Source of the DNA: Kibdelosporangium sp. MJ126-NF4
GTDB taxonomy: Bacteria > Actinomycetota > Actinomycetes > Mycobacteriales > Pseudonocardiaceae
Direction: 5' to 3'
NCBI RefSeq assembly: GCF_000826545.1
Contig: NZ_CDME01000011.1
Coordinates: 336,001 to 400,000 of the forward strand
Length of the DNA stretch: 64,000 nucleotides
Under the pieces are notes generated by a model. It searched no databases, was not told the DNA's origin, and worked only from the letters and a program-made list of their open reading frames with translations. Position numbers and translations under genes: made by a program. Below, piece after piece: positions 17,009 through 27,290 of the stretch. Position 1 is the first letter of the stretch. Each line of letters begins with the position of its first letter.

Positions 17009-17769
17009 GTGAGCCACTTGCTGCCACGTTTCGCGGCACGCTTCAACGCCGAGCGCTCACCGAGGTAGTCACCGGCCATGCCGAAGATGGGCAGCATGCC
17101 CAACGCCTTGTGGTAGAAGCGGCCCTGCGGGCGTTTCTCCAGCTCACCGGTGATCGAGAGGAGGATCCTGGCCTGCCGCCACAGCCACTTGAATCCGGCC
17201 TTGAGCTTGTACTTCCTGCCCTTCGGCGGTTCCTCGACCTCTTCGAGAGGTTCGTCACCCTCAGTCATCTTGGCGACCATCTCCTCGTCGGCAACCGCGT
17301 CGCCCTTGCCCCTGGCGACCACCGGGTCGATGTCCCGGTCGAACAGCACCGAGCCAAGCAGCCGGACCTTCACGCCGATGTCGTCCACGCCGCGCTCGGA
17401 AGCGATCGCACACAGCAGCAGGCCCTGGCTGGCCGAACCGAGCATGTCCTGCAACGGCAACCGGTCACCCCACACCCCGGCCAGGCCGGTCACCGACGCC
17501 AGAAGGGACGTGAACCGGCCGACACGGCTGATCCACCAATCCACCCGCTCGTCGATCGGCAGCTGACCCCAGCCCTTCATGCCCGGCCGTTTGATGCTGG
17601 CGACGACGGACTTGACCTTGTCCAAGATGGACCGGTCAACGCCCTCCTCAGTTTCGTCCACCTCGACCGGTTCGCCGTCATCGCGCAGCCGCACCAGCAT
17701 CGGGTCGCACCTGCGGATGAACACACGCAGGACAACGGCCACATGTTGATCGCTGATCGCCTCTGCCAC
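16990..17769 (-). CDS. Conserved hypothetical protein
   Basis: A 259-residue soluble protein I do not recognise. It is highly charged, with an acidic central linker (EGDEPLEEVEEPPKGRKYK) between an N-terminal part (QHVAVVLRVFIRRCDPMLVR) and a basic helical C-terminus (FKWLWRQARILLS, ALKRAAKRGSKWL). There are no clear membrane segments, signal or catalytic motif. It converges on and overlaps the GNAT gene by 19 bases. It stands apart from the downstream membrane-protein/mshB unit by 121 bases. Confidence 0.7.
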   Translation of the reverse strand: MAEAISDQHVAVVLRVFIRRCDPMLVRLRDDGEPVEVDETEEGVDRSILDKVKSVVASIKRPGMKGWGQLPIDERVDWWISRVGRFTSLLASVTGLAGVWGDRLPLQDMLGSASQGLLLCAIASERGVDDIGVKVRLLGSVLFDRDIDPVVARGKGDAVADEEMVAKMTEGDEPLEEVEEPPKGRKYKLKAGFKWLWRQARILLSITGELEKRPQGRFYHKALGMLPIFGMAGDYLGERSALKRAAKRGSKWLTQQGVQ

Positions 17770-17890
17770 GGCTCAGCAGCGTAGTTCCATCCCTCGGTCG
17801 CCGCAGCGATTTCACCCCGTGCGGCAATGCCGATCGCGACGCCCGACAGCACAACATCCAATGTGGACTCGTTGGCGGCGGAGAGATTCC

Positions 17891-18319
17891 CTAGCCCAGT
17901 CGGGAAACTCTCCCGGCTGCCGCCGCCTTGCCGAGGAGGCTGCCCAACGCCACCGCGCCCGACAGTGCGCCACAACCGAGCAGCAGCAACGCCCGCCAGT
18001 CGCCGAGCAGCACGACGTCGCCGCCGGGGCCGGGGAAGGCCGAGGCGAGCACGCACAGCAGCCAGACCCACAGCGGTGACCCGGCGACCAGCAGCCGGGA
18101 CGAGATCCGACCGGCGCGCCGGACCAGCCACGGCAGCGTCACCGCCGCGACCACAGCGGAGATCGGGAACGGAATGGCGGGCCCGAGCAACTCACCGCCG
18201 TCGATCACGGGCAGCAGCAGGCCGTCGAAGCGCAGCGGCAGGTAAAGCAGTTCGACCGCTGCCAGCACGGCGCTGGCCAGCAGCAGACTGATCAGCCGCG
18301 TCCAGTTCAGCCCGCTCAC
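17891..18319 (-). CDS. Small integral membrane protein downstream of mshB (DUF6113-like)
   Basis: A 142-residue protein with about four hydrophobic helices (for example LISLLLASAVLAAVELLYL, FPISAVVAAVTLPWLV and WVWLLCVLASAFPG) and short loops. The GTG start at 18319 overlaps the mshB stop as GTGA, so it is coupled to mycothiol synthesis. A membrane protein at the same place occurs next to mshB in mycobacteria. No catalytic residues are evident. Function unknown. Confidence 0.75.
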   Translation of the reverse strand: MSGLNWTRLISLLLASAVLAAVELLYLPLRFDGLLLPVIDGGELLGPAIPFPISAVVAAVTLPWLVRRAGRISSRLLVAGSPLWVWLLCVLASAFPGPGGDVVLLGDWRALLLLGCGALSGAVALGSLLGKAAAAGRVSRLG

Positions 18320-19161
18320 CCCAGACCTCCGAACAGGTCGTTCTCCGCGTCGTCGGGCCGTCCACTGGCCAGGATGTAGTACTCGTGGCCGACGATCGGC
18401 TGCGCGATGTCGTTGGACAACGCGTAGCAGCAGGACCCGGAGTCGTCCTGCCAGACGGTGACCTGTGTCTGGTGTGCGCGCAGCGCGCGCAGCTTCGCGT
18501 CGAGGTGGTCGGCGATCGGCACGACCGTGGTGATCTCGTCGTCCGGGGTGACCGGCAGTTCGCCCGGCTCCGGCAGCCGGTAGGGCAGGTCGGCGACCGC
18601 GGTCAGTTCCCGCACGCCCTCGTTGGTGGCCCGTTCGGACGTCACCACGTGGAAGACCCGGCGCACATCGGCCTGCGCGCACGCCACGGTCGTGACCTCG
18701 TGTGCGCGGATGTGGTCGGGGTGGCCGTAGCCGCCGTCGGGCCCGTAGGTGACGACCACGTCCGGCTTGACCTCGCGCAGGATCGCCAGCAACTGCTCGG
18801 CCTGTTCGGTGAAGTCCCCGTTGACGAACGCCCTCGGGTGCTGGTTGGACGGCACACCGGCCATCCCGGAATCCCGCCAGCGGCCGATCCCGCCGAGGTA
18901 GCGGTGGTCGACGACGCCCAGCGCGGCGCAGGCCGCCCGCAGCTCGCCGTTGCGGTACCCGCCGAGCTGGTCGGACTCGGCGGCGGCGAGCAGGGCGAGA
19001 CCGTCCGGAATGATCTCGCCCTCCTCGCCCAACGTGCAGGTCACGAGGGTGACATGGGCGCCGTTGGCCGCGTACCTGGCGATGGTGCCGCCCGTCCAGA
19101 GACTCTCGTCGTCCGGATGGGCGTGCACCAGCAGCAACCTCGGTGGAGCAGTCAGCATCAC
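18316..19161 (-). CDS. mshB: N-acetyl-1-D-myo-inositol-2-amino-2-deoxy-alpha-D-glucopyranoside deacetylase
   Basis: A 281-residue zinc LmbE-fold deacetylase for the second stage of mycothiol biosynthesis; it removes acetate from GlcNAc-Ins. The zinc-binding AHPDDE is at residues 14-19, and the HPDH motif (GYGHPDHIRAHE) lies near 147. The GTG start at 19161 sits 6 bases after TAGGCT, indicating a leaderless mRNA; an ATG follows as the second codon. It is coupled to the downstream membrane protein. Its presence marks a mycothiol-producing actinomycete. Confidence 0.92.
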   Translation of the reverse strand: MMLTAPPRLLLVHAHPDDESLWTGGTIARYAANGAHVTLVTCTLGEEGEIIPDGLALLAAAESDQLGGYRNGELRAACAALGVVDHRYLGGIGRWRDSGMAGVPSNQHPRAFVNGDFTEQAEQLLAILREVKPDVVVTYGPDGGYGHPDHIRAHEVTTVACAQADVRRVFHVVTSERATNEGVRELTAVADLPYRLPEPGELPVTPDDEITTVVPIADHLDAKLRALRAHQTQVTVWQDDSGSCCYALSNDIAQPIVGHEYYILASGRPDDAENDLFGGLG

Positions 19162-19189
19162 CGCACCAGCCTATGAAACGCCCCGCAGC

Positions 19190-20224
19190 TCAGAGCACCT
19201 GGCGTTCCTCAGCGAAGTGACAGGCCGACACGAGCCCGCCGGAACCGTGCGGGACCAGCGGTGGCTCCTCGTTCGCGCAGATGTCCTGTGCCTTCCAGCA
19301 CCGTGTCCGGAACCGGCAGCCCGACGGCGGGTTGACCGGGCTGGGCACGTCGCCGGTGAGCACGATCCGCTGCCGTTCCCGCTCCAGACGCGGATCGGGC
19401 ACCGGCACCGCGGACAGCAACGCCTGCGTGTACGGGTGGGTCGGACGGTGGTAGATGTCCTCCCTCGGCCCTATCTCCACGATCTTGCCCAGGTACATCA
19501 CCGCGACCCGGTGCGAGATGTGCCGCACCACGGACAGGTCGTGTGCCACGAACAGGTACGCCAGCTCGAAGCGTTCCTGCAGTTCCTCGAGCAGGTTCAC
19601 CACACCGGCCTGCACCGAGACGTCCAACGCGGACACCGGCTCGTCCAGTACGACCATCCGCGGGTTGAGCGCCAGCGCGCGGGCGATGCCGATGCGCTGC
19701 CGCTGACCACCGGAGAACTCGTGGCCGTAGCGGTTGCGGTGCTCCGGGTTGAGGCCGACGAGTTCGAGCAGTTCGTCCACCCGGTGCTGGCGTTCCGTGT
19801 CGGATCCCTGGAAACCGTGGATGTTGAACGGTTCCGACACGATGTCGTTGATCTGCCAGCGCGGGTTCAGCGACGCGTACGGGTCCTGGAACACGATCTG
19901 CATGTCCCTGCGGACCGCGCGCATGTCGCGTGTGCCCAGTGTGGTCAGTTCCTTGCCGTCGAACTTCACCGAGCCCGACGTCGGCTTGTGCAGCTGCAGC
20001 ACGGCACGGCCGGTCGTGGACTTGCCACAGCCGGACTCGCCGACCAGGCCGAGGGTTTCGCCCTGCGCCAGCGAGAAGCTCAGGCCGGACACGGCGTGCA
20101 CGTGGCCGATCGTGCGCGGGATGATCCCACCGCCGCGCACCGGGAAGGTCTTGACCAGGTCCTTGACCTCAAGCAAGGGCGCGGTACCGGTGTCCTTCGT
20201 CTTTTCAAGAGCCTGTGCGCTCAT
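19190..20224 (-). CDS. Oligopeptide/dipeptide ABC transporter ATPase (OppF/DppF-like)
   Basis: A 344-residue ABC ATPase. Walker [10 protein letters not shown] is at residues 62-70, the signature [18 protein letters not shown] near 175 and Walker [11 protein letters not shown] near 196. The C-terminal oligopeptide-transporter extension has a Cys-rich [16 protein letters not shown] segment that often holds an Fe-S cluster. The ATG start at 20224 overlaps the OppD-like stop. It is the last gene of the five-gene importer operon, working with the second ATPase as a heterodimer. Confidence 0.9.
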   Translation of the reverse strand: MSAQALEKTKDTGTAPLLEVKDLVKTFPVRGGGIIPRTIGHVHAVSGLSFSLAQGETLGLVGESGCGKSTTGRAVLQLHKPTSGSVKFDGKELTTLGTRDMRAVRRDMQIVFQDPYASLNPRWQINDIVSEPFNIHGFQGSDTERQHRVDELLELVGLNPEHRNRYGHEFSGGQRQRIGIARALALNPRMVVLDEPVSALDVSVQAGVVNLLEELQERFELAYLFVAHDLSVVRHISHRVAVMYLGKIVEIGPREDIYHRPTHPYTQALLSAVPVPDPRLERERQRIVLTGDVPSPVNPPSGCRFRTRCWKAQDICANEEPPLVPHGSGGLVSACHFAEERQVL

Positions 20225-21408
20225 GATTCCTCCGCCCGCTGCTCGTCCAGCCGCTTCTCCACGTCGGCCAGATCCTCGACCTGCACCAGATCCGGTGCCT
20301 CCTCGACGAGGGCGGCCGGATTCTCCACGACACCGATCTCCTCGGTGGCGAAGAGCTTGCGCGGGTCGTCGATCCCGGCGAGGTGCTCCCACCGGATGCA
20401 GCGCGCGCTGTGGCTGTTGTTGCCGGTCTGCACGAGCGGCGGTTCACCGGACTGGCACTCGTCGGTGACGAGCGGGCAACGCGGCGAGAACACGCACCCG
20501 CTTGGCAGGTTCATCAGCGACGGCGGCGCGCCCTTGATCGGGGTGAGCCGCCTGCCCAGCTGCGCCGGGTTGGGGATGGAGCCGAGCAGGCCGACGGTGT
20601 ACGGCATCCGCGGCGACTCGAAGACGTCGTGCACGCCCCCGGTCTCCACGATGGTGCCGCCGTACATCACCTGCACGCGGTCGACCATGCCCGCGACGAC
20701 ACCCAGGTCGTGGGTGATCATCACGATCGCGGCGTTGGTCTCGTCGCGGATGCTCAGCAGCGTCTCGAGGATCTGCGCCTGCACGGTCACGTCGAGCGCG
20801 GTGGTCGGCTCGTCGGCGATGATCAGCTCGGGATCGTTGATGATCGACATGCCGATCACCGCACGCTGGCGCATACCGCCGGAGAACTCGTGCGGATACT
20901 GCTTGGCCCGCCGGTCCGGCTGCGGAATGCCCACCAGTGCGAGTGTTTCCACCGCCTTGGACCAGGCGGCCGCCTTCGAGACGTTGTGGTGCGCCCGGTA
21001 GGCCTCGGCCAGTTGGTACCCGACCGTGAAAACCGGGTTGAGCGAAGTCATCGGATCCTGGAAGATCATGGCGATCTTGTTGCCGCGGTAACCCCGCATC
21101 TGCTTGTACGTCAGGCCGACGAGTTCCTCACCCTGGAACTTGATCGAGCCGGTGACCGTGGCGGTCTTGGGAAGCAGCCCCATGATCGCCATCGACGAGA
21201 CCGACTTGCCGGAGCCCGACTCGCCGACGATGCCGAGAACCTCCCGCTGTCCCAAGGAGAACGACACATTGCGCACCGCGTGCACGGCGCCGTCCTCGGT
21301 GTTGAAGTCCACCGAGAGGTCGGCGACGTCCAGCAGTTTGCCGGTCGCGTTGTCCTCCGGCCGTGCGCCCTTGAGCGCGGTGTCGCCGAAGTCTGAGAAG
21401 TCCGTCAT
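20221..21408 (-). CDS. Oligopeptide/dipeptide ABC transporter ATPase (OppD/DppD-like)
   Basis: A 395-residue ABC ATPase. Walker [10 protein letters not shown] is at residues 62-70, the signature [13 protein letters not shown] near 177 and Walker [13 protein letters not shown] near 199. The Opp-family C-terminal domain has [16 protein letters not shown]. An acidic tail of ~70 residues (rich in Glu/Asp) follows and is longer than usual. Overlaps of ATGA on both sides place it in the middle of the importer operon. Confidence 0.9.
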   Translation of the reverse strand: MTDFSDFGDTALKGARPEDNATGKLLDVADLSVDFNTEDGAVHAVRNVSFSLGQREVLGIVGESGSGKSVSSMAIMGLLPKTATVTGSIKFQGEELVGLTYKQMRGYRGNKIAMIFQDPMTSLNPVFTVGYQLAEAYRAHHNVSKAAAWSKAVETLALVGIPQPDRRAKQYPHEFSGGMRQRAVIGMSIINDPELIIADEPTTALDVTVQAQILETLLSIRDETNAAIVMITHDLGVVAGMVDRVQVMYGGTIVETGGVHDVFESPRMPYTVGLLGSIPNPAQLGRRLTPIKGAPPSLMNLPSGCVFSPRCPLVTDECQSGEPPLVQTGNNSHSARCIRWEHLAGIDDPRKLFATEEIGVVENPAALVEEAPDLVQVEDLADVEKRLDEQRAEES

Positions 21409-22343
21409 GCCCGCACCCGCTTCTGCCGTGGGTCGAACGCGTCACGCAGTCCGTCACCGATGAAGTTGACCGACAACGAGATCAGCACGATGAAGATGAA
21501 CGGGAAGTAGAACAGCCAAGGATGCACGAGCAACTCGTTCTGGTTCTCACTGATCAGCAGGCCGAGCGAGGTGTCCGGGTACTGGACGCCCAGCCCGACG
21601 AAGGACAGCGCGGACTCCAGCAGCACCGCCTGTGCCACGCAGATCGTGGCGTTGACGATCACCACGTCCATCGTGTTCGGCAGGATGTGCCTGAAGATCA
21701 CCCGGCCCGGGCCGCCGCCGAGTGCCTTCGCGGCCTCGACGAACTCCTTCTCCCGCAGCGAGAGCACCATGCCTCGGACGGTGCGCGCGACGATCATCCA
21801 GTTGGTCAGGCCGAGGATGATGGCCACCTGCAACCAGTTGCTGGACCCACCGCCCTTGGCGATCTCCTCGGTGGAGAACGTGCTGCGCGACAGCACCGCG
21901 GCGATGAGGAAGGTCGGGATCATCAGCACGAGGTCGGTCAACCGCGAGACGCCGCTGTCGACCCAGCCGCGGTAGTACCCCGCGATCGCGCCGAGCACGA
22001 CGCCGACGACGGTGTTGATCAACGCGGCGACGATCGCGATCTGCATCGAGAACCCGGTACCGCTGAGCACCTTGGCGAACAGGTCGTCGCCGATCTGGCC
22101 GGTGCCGAAGGGGTGGTCGGCACTCGGGGCCTTGTAGCGGCCGAGGTTGAGGTCGGATGCCGCGTACTTCCACAGCATCGGACCGAAGATGGTGACCAGG
22201 ACGAGCAGCACGAAGATGATCAACCCTGCGATGGCTGCCTTGTGCCGGAAGAACCGGCGCAGGACGACCTGCCATTGCTTGCGGGGCTTGGCGATCTCGA
22301 TGCCGCTCGCCGCCGCGGTCGTGGTGGTAGTGGTGTCAGCCAA
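21405..22343 (-). CDS. Peptide ABC transporter permease (OppC/DppC-like)
   Basis: A 312-residue inner-membrane permease with six predicted transmembrane helices. An N-terminal Thr-rich cytosolic stretch precedes the first helix (KAAIAGLIIFVLLVLVTIFG). The EAA loop is EAAKALGGGPGRVIFRHILP near residue 200. I chose the TTG at 22343: it overlaps the OppB-like stop by 8 bases and has GAGGA 7 bases upstream. A TTG at 22361 would add six residues. It pairs with the OppB-like subunit to form the channel. Confidence 0.87.
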   Translation of the reverse strand: MADTTTTTTAAASGIEIAKPRKQWQVVLRRFFRHKAAIAGLIIFVLLVLVTIFGPMLWKYAASDLNLGRYKAPSADHPFGTGQIGDDLFAKVLSGTGFSMQIAIVAALINTVVGVVLGAIAGYYRGWVDSGVSRLTDLVLMIPTFLIAAVLSRSTFSTEEIAKGGGSSNWLQVAIILGLTNWMIVARTVRGMVLSLREKEFVEAAKALGGGPGRVIFRHILPNTMDVVIVNATICVAQAVLLESALSFVGLGVQYPDTSLGLLISENQNELLVHPWLFYFPFIFIVLISLSVNFIGDGLRDAFDPRQKRVRA

Positions 22344-23334
22344 GGCGAATCCTCGGGTCAAGGCGTGCGTACAGGATGTCGGCGATGAGGTTGGACACGA
22401 CGATGCCGATCGCCGTCAGCATGACCACACCGAGCACCATGTAGGGCTCTTTCTCGTAGATGCTGCGGATCAACAACTTGCCCATCCCGGACCAGTTGAA
22501 CACCGTTTCGGTGATCACCGCGCCGCCGACGAGCTGGCCGAAGTTGACCGCGAACACCGTGACGACCGGAATGAGGCCGTTGCGGAAGGCGTGCCGGAAG
22601 ACCACCCGGCCCTGCGACAGGCCCTTGGCCTGTGCCGTGCGCACGTAGTCCTGACCGAGAACATCCAACATGGACGCCCGCTGGAACCGGCTGTACAACG
22701 CGAACTGGATCGCCAGCAGCGCGATTGTCGGCAGCATGAACGTACCGATGTACTGGGTGATCTGGTTTCCGAAACTGCCCGAGAAGCCGCCCGGTGGCGG
22801 CCCGGCTGTAGTGATCCACCTGTTCATGCCGATGGACTCGAGGAAGTTGTTGAACGGGATCGCGGCGCTCTTGAGCATCAGGCCGATGCAGAACACCGGC
22901 ATCGAGAAGAGCACGAACGCCACGCTCGTCGCCGAGTAGTCGAAAATCGAGTACTGGCGGACAGCACCGATCACCCCCACCGCCATGCCGATCAGCAGCG
23001 CGAGGATCTCCGCGCCGATGACCAGGCGGAACGTGACCCACAGGCCGTTGAGCACCTCAGTCTGGACGTCCTTCGAACCAGCACCTGGAATGACGGTCGT
23101 TCCCCAGTCACCCTGGACGAACCCGCCTACCCAGTTGGCGTAACGCTCGAGGAAAGGGTCGTTGTAACCCGTGCGCTCGTATGCGAGCGCGATCTCGTCC
23201 GGCGTACGCGGTTTCTGGAGTTTCCACTCTCCGAGCGGATCGCCCATGCCCTGCACGAGCGCGAACACCAGAAACGAGCCGACGAGCAGCAGCGGAATCG
23301 TGATCAGGATCCGCCGCACCACATAACGGAACAC
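22336..23334 (-). CDS. Peptide ABC transporter permease (OppB/DppB-like)
   Basis: A 332-residue permease with six predicted membrane helices, beginning FRYVVRRILITIPLLLVGS as in the OppB family. The EAA loop is YVRTAQAKGLSQGRVVFRHA near residue 232. The GTG at 23334 is chosen because AGGAG lies 8 bases upstream; longer starts would include that site. The large extracytoplasmic loop after helix 1 is normal for OppB. It follows the binding protein gene after a hairpin. Confidence 0.88.
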   Translation of the reverse strand: MFRYVVRRILITIPLLLVGSFLVFALVQGMGDPLGEWKLQKPRTPDEIALAYERTGYNDPFLERYANWVGGFVQGDWGTTVIPGAGSKDVQTEVLNGLWVTFRLVIGAEILALLIGMAVGVIGAVRQYSIFDYSATSVAFVLFSMPVFCIGLMLKSAAIPFNNFLESIGMNRWITTAGPPPGGFSGSFGNQITQYIGTFMLPTIALLAIQFALYSRFQRASMLDVLGQDYVRTAQAKGLSQGRVVFRHAFRNGLIPVVTVFAVNFGQLVGGAVITETVFNWSGMGKLLIRSIYEKEPYMVLGVVMLTAIGIVVSNLIADILYARLDPRIRLG

Positions 23335-23399
23335 TTCGCTTACTCCTAGGGCCCGGCTCCCAGCGGTGGCCAGGGTAGCCATGAATTGGAACGCGAGCA

Positions 23400-23444
23400 G
23401 GGGCCGGTGCCCCAGGCCATGTCACGGCCTGCGACACCGGCCCC
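23400..23444 (-). promoter_or_regulatory. Intercistronic hairpin between binding-protein and permease genes
   Basis: GGGGCCGGTG at 23400-23409 pairs perfectly with CACCGGCCCC at 23435-23444. An inner AGGCC/GGCCT pair extends the structure. No T-run follows on the minus strand. Such hairpins usually protect the 3' end of the binding-protein message and lower expression of the permease genes. Confidence 0.65.
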
Positions 23445-23476
23445 CTTCAAGCCCGGTTCAGCAACTTAGAACAACA

Positions 23477-25303
23477 TCAGCGCTTGACCCAGGCCCAAAG
23501 GTTCCAAGTCTGCCCACCCTGGAAGTTCAGGTAGGAGATGTCACCGACTTTGCCGTCCGGACTCATCACACCAATGGATGAATCCGATGCGGTGAAGTCC
23601 GGCAGCTGGAACAGCGGGATCGAGTGCAGGTCGGCTGCCATCAGCTTGTCGACCTCGTTGAGCTGCTTGGTGCGGGCAGCGAAGTCGAGGTTGCTGTTGG
23701 CCTCCGCCCAGATGCGGTCGACCTCCGGGTTGGAGTACAGGTTGTAGTTGGCGTTGCCGCCCTTTTCCTTCGTCTGGTAGTTCTGGAAGGCGCTGGACTT
23801 GGTCAGGCCGCCCACCCACGCGAACAGCGCGGCGTCGAAGGCGCTCGCCGGCAGGTCGTCCGCGTTGAACTGGTCCTTCTGGCCGCTGTTGATCTGGATG
23901 CCGGCTTCCTTGCACTTCTGGCTGACCAGCTGCCAGGTCTTGTGCCGACGGTCGACCGTCTTGTAGCCGAGGGTGAACTCGGCGCGGGTGCCGCCCTTGG
24001 CGTAGACGCCGTCGGTGCCGAGCGTCCAGCCCTTCTCCTCGAGCAGCTTCTTGGCGTCCGCGACCTTGCCCTCACCGATGCCGTTGTAGTGCTCCTCGTA
24101 TCCGGCCTCGTTCGGCATGAAGACGAAGTTGCTCAGCGGCTTGGCGTTCGGGTCGATGTCCTTGACCAGGTTGTCGACGATCGCGTTGCGGTCGATGCAG
24201 GTCGCGACGGCCTTGCGGATCTCGGGGTTGTCCTTGAACAGCGGACGCGACATGTTGAAGTCGATGTGCTCATAGGTCTGGCCACCCTGAGCGAACACCT
24301 TCACCGACGGGATGTTCTTGAGCTGGATGGCCGTCGGGCCGTCCGCCTGCACGTCGACCGACTGGACTTCCTTGTTCTGCAGCTGCTGCGACGCCGACTG
24401 GGCGTTGGTGTTGGTCCGCACGATCACCTTGGCCGGACCGGACTTCGCGCCCCAGTACTTGTCGTTGCGCACCAGGACGAGCTCGTCACGCAGGTCGGTG
24501 CTCTCGATCTTGAACGGACCGGCCGACGGGGCGATTTCCTTCTTCCAGCCGAGCCAGCCCTCCGTGTAGAACTTCACGACCTTGTCCGCGAGCAGCTCGG
24601 GGCTGGAGCGGGTGAGCTTGGTGAGGTCCGCGATGCCCGTCTGCTTCTCCACGATGTGCGCGGGCAGCAGGGCGTCGTTGTTCGTGAAGGAGAACAGGCC
24701 GCGGTAGTCAGCGACCGGCTTGTCGAAGCTGACCGTGGCGGTCTTGAGGTCCTCGGAGCACTTGACTTCCTTGATGTCCTCGTACCCGGCGGTCGACGAG
24801 TCGAACTTCTTGCCGGTGTCCTTGCCGCGGGTCAGGAACTGCAGGTAGATGTCCTTGCAGCCGATCGGGGCGCCATCGTCCCAGACGGCAGCCTTCTGGA
24901 ACTTGTACTCCACGACCTGCGGATTGGTGGAGGTGACCTTGACCGACTCCATCAGGTCGCCGTCGATCTGCTGCTGGAACTGGCCGTTCTCGAAGACGCC
25001 GATGTACGGCGACGGGAGCGTGGCCACCGTCATCAGCAGGTTCGACGCGTTGTTGGTCGCGCCGATCAGGTTGTTGAAGTCGTGGAAGTTCTCCTCGGTC
25101 ACCGTGGTGATGGTGCCGATGTCCGGAACCTGGGGGCGCTTGTAGACCTTGTCCTCGCCGCCGATCTCGCCAGGCTTCTGGTTCTGCTGGTTGGCCCCGC
25201 CGCCGCTCGAGCTGTCCGACCCGGAGCCGCAAGCCCCGAGCACCATGCTCGCCGCGGCGAACAGCGCAATCGCGGAGACTGCCTTTGATCTCCTCATTGA
25301 CAC
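23477..25303 (-). CDS. Peptide ABC transporter substrate-binding lipoprotein (OppA/DppA family)
   Basis: A 608-residue family 5 extracellular solute-binding protein. The signal peptide ends in a lipobox VLGAC with the lipidated Cys at residue 25, then a Ser/Gly/Asn/Gln-rich linker. The body has WDDGAPIGCKDIYL, the usual substrate-domain entry, and repeated alpha/beta segments typical of OppA. I chose the GTG at 25303, 5 bases after AGGAGG; an ATG two codons later is possible. It is the first gene of the importer operon and probably binds peptides at the cell surface. Confidence 0.9.
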   Translation of the reverse strand: MSMRRSKAVSAIALFAAASMVLGACGSGSDSSSGGGANQQNQKPGEIGGEDKVYKRPQVPDIGTITTVTEENFHDFNNLIGATNNASNLLMTVATLPSPYIGVFENGQFQQQIDGDLMESVKVTSTNPQVVEYKFQKAAVWDDGAPIGCKDIYLQFLTRGKDTGKKFDSSTAGYEDIKEVKCSEDLKTATVSFDKPVADYRGLFSFTNNDALLPAHIVEKQTGIADLTKLTRSSPELLADKVVKFYTEGWLGWKKEIAPSAGPFKIESTDLRDELVLVRNDKYWGAKSGPAKVIVRTNTNAQSASQQLQNKEVQSVDVQADGPTAIQLKNIPSVKVFAQGGQTYEHIDFNMSRPLFKDNPEIRKAVATCIDRNAIVDNLVKDIDPNAKPLSNFVFMPNEAGYEEHYNGIGEGKVADAKKLLEEKGWTLGTDGVYAKGGTRAEFTLGYKTVDRRHKTWQLVSQKCKEAGIQINSGQKDQFNADDLPASAFDAALFAWVGGLTKSSAFQNYQTKEKGGNANYNLYSNPEVDRIWAEANSNLDFAARTKQLNEVDKLMAADLHSIPLFQLPDFTASDSSIGVMSPDGKVGDISYLNFQGGQTWNLWAWVKR

Positions 25304-25540
25304 GTGCCCTCCTAGCACAGGGTCATCTCCGCAAGCCGATCTGTCGCTTGAAGAGCACCCATGACTCTAAGACGCGCCCAACTGCCGTGAGCCGCGCACT
25401 GCCGTGGAACGCTAGGAAGTCAAAAGGTCGTGGGTCACCAATGCCGGTCCGATCGTGACCAAAGGGTGACACGGTGATAGCAGTCGGCAACCCATCCGTT
25501 ACCCGGCGGCGTTATTTCGAAACCGGTCAACCACGGAGAG

Positions 25541-27211
25541 CTAATTCTGCTTCCGTTGCCACCGGACCGCGGACGCGAACGGCGCGTTGAGCGGAGCGGT
25601 CAGATCGCCGGCTGTCAATTCCGCGCGGGCGGCAACCGAATCGGCCGACTGGAACAGCGGGACGGCGACCGCTTGGCGCCATAGCCGTGGCTCGACGATG
25701 CCGATCACCTCAGCCAATGACTTCGACCCGTTCACCGCGGCGTCGATGGTCGGCTGCAGGCTCTGGTCGCACAGGCCGATCACGTTGCCCAGCGGCTTCG
25801 CGCCGCTTTCGGACGTGCCGGTTCCCCCGGTCGTGGTCCCGGTCGGGGGCGTGGTGCAGCCGTAGATCGAGGCCAGCGTCCCGGCCGGGTTGTCACCGAC
25901 CGGACGCGGCCCGACCAGGATGTTCGGGCCGGTGTTGGTGCCACCGGCGCGCATCAGCTGGTCGGCGGCCGGGGTGACGAGCGTGACCTGGACACCGGCC
26001 GCGACGAGTTGCCGCTGGACCTCCTTGGCCACGGACAGGTACGGCTCCTTGTCGGCTGGTGCACCCAGCGTCACCGCCAGAGGGCGTCCCTCTCGTACCC
26101 ATATGCCCGATATGAGCGAGTAACCGGCTTGGGTGAGCTGGGACTGCGCCGCGGCGGGATCATGCGGCAGCGGGCCCGTGGGGGCATATCCGGCCTGGGA
26201 CGGCGCGAGGACCAACGCGTCCGCGCGGGTACTCGGCCCGCCGCCGGTGCCGACCTTGATGACCTCGTCCCGGTCGATCAGGTTCACCAGCGCGGTGCGT
26301 ACCCGTTCGTCGGTGATGTCCCCGCCCGGCCTGAGGAACAGGCTGACGACCGTCGGCCGCGGCGCGGCCTTCAGCGCGACCTTGTCCCCCAGCGCCTGGA
26401 GCATGGCCACGCCACCGGCGTCCGTCCTGGCGACGACCAGCTGGTCGTGCCCGGTACGCAGGGCGTCGGTCAGCCCGGCCGGGTCGGCGCGTCGCAGGGT
26501 CACCCGATCGGCGACCGCTGGCTGCTCCCAGTAGCGCTCGTTGCGTTCCAGCACGATCTCGCCGCGCGGGGTGTCCAACTGCTTGATCGAGAACGGCCCG
26601 GCGGTGGCCGGGAACCCGCTCTCCAGCACCTGGTCCCAGCCGCCGGGGGCGTCCTTGAGCAGGTGGGCGGGCAGCAGGTTGGCGAACAGCGACCGCCAAC
26701 CGGGGTAGGCGGAGCCGAAGGTGACCTGGACGACCTTGCCGCTGTCCTCGGACTTGATGTCGGTGATCAGCCGGTAGCCGGCGGAGTCGACGCCGCCGGG
26801 CTCGTCGCGCATCTGCTGGCGCAGGTAGAGGAAGTCCTCGGCGGCGATCGGCGCGCCGTCCGACCACGAAGCGTCGCCGCGCAGGCGGTAGGTGACGGTG
26901 TAGGGCTCGGTCTTGGTGACGTCCGCCGAGACCATGAGGGTCTTGTCCAGCTGCGGGCTGCCGTCCGGTGCCGTGCGGAAGGCGCTGGGCAGCAGCATCG
27001 TGGACAGCGCGGTGGTGATAGTGGACTGGTCGGCCAGCACGTGCGGGTTGTAGCCGCCCGCGATGCTGTCGACACCGACCACGATCTCGCCCGGCTTCGC
27101 CGCGGGCGCCGACGGTCTCGGCGCGACCGTGCCGACCACCGGTGGCGGTGGCGTGTTCGAGCAGGCAGCAAGCATTGCCAGCGCAGCGACAACCGCGACG
27201 GCCATTCGCAT
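25541..27211 (-). CDS. lpqW: LpqW-type lipoprotein (family 5 solute-binding fold)
   Basis: A 556-residue lipoprotein. The signal ends in MLAAC with Cys at residue 17, followed by a Pro-rich stretch. The segments LLPSAFRTAPDG, MVSADVTKTEPYTVTYRLR, DGAPIAAEDFLYL and FANLLPAHLLKDAPGGWD match mycobacterial LpqW closely. The gene also sits beside typA as in mycobacteria. LpqW there adjusts the balance between phosphatidylinositol mannosides and lipoarabinomannan instead of importing peptides. The ATG at 27211 follows AAGGGGG. The downstream Opp operon has a different, separate binding protein. Confidence 0.85.
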   Translation of the reverse strand: MRMAVAVVAALAMLAACSNTPPPPVVGTVAPRPSAPAAKPGEIVVGVDSIAGGYNPHVLADQSTITTALSTMLLPSAFRTAPDGSPQLDKTLMVSADVTKTEPYTVTYRLRGDASWSDGAPIAAEDFLYLRQQMRDEPGGVDSAGYRLITDIKSEDSGKVVQVTFGSAYPGWRSLFANLLPAHLLKDAPGGWDQVLESGFPATAGPFSIKQLDTPRGEIVLERNERYWEQPAVADRVTLRRADPAGLTDALRTGHDQLVVARTDAGGVAMLQALGDKVALKAAPRPTVVSLFLRPGGDITDERVRTALVNLIDRDEVIKVGTGGGPSTRADALVLAPSQAGYAPTGPLPHDPAAAQSQLTQAGYSLISGIWVREGRPLAVTLGAPADKEPYLSVAKEVQRQLVAAGVQVTLVTPAADQLMRAGGTNTGPNILVGPRPVGDNPAGTLASIYGCTTPPTGTTTGGTGTSESGAKPLGNVIGLCDQSLQPTIDAAVNGSKSLAEVIGIVEPRLWRQAVAVPLFQSADSVAARAELTAGDLTAPLNAPFASAVRWQRKQN

Positions 27212-27290
27212 GGCTCGACACCCCCTTGAACCTGAGGATGCCATTGTCCAAGTACCCACGCACCCGAGTTTTCCAGCCCCGCACCCTCTT

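Noticed and set aside
18950..21001. 683-codon open frame on the plus strand
   Set aside because: It is antisense to mshB and the two Opp ATPases, all clearly identified; high-GC shadow frame.
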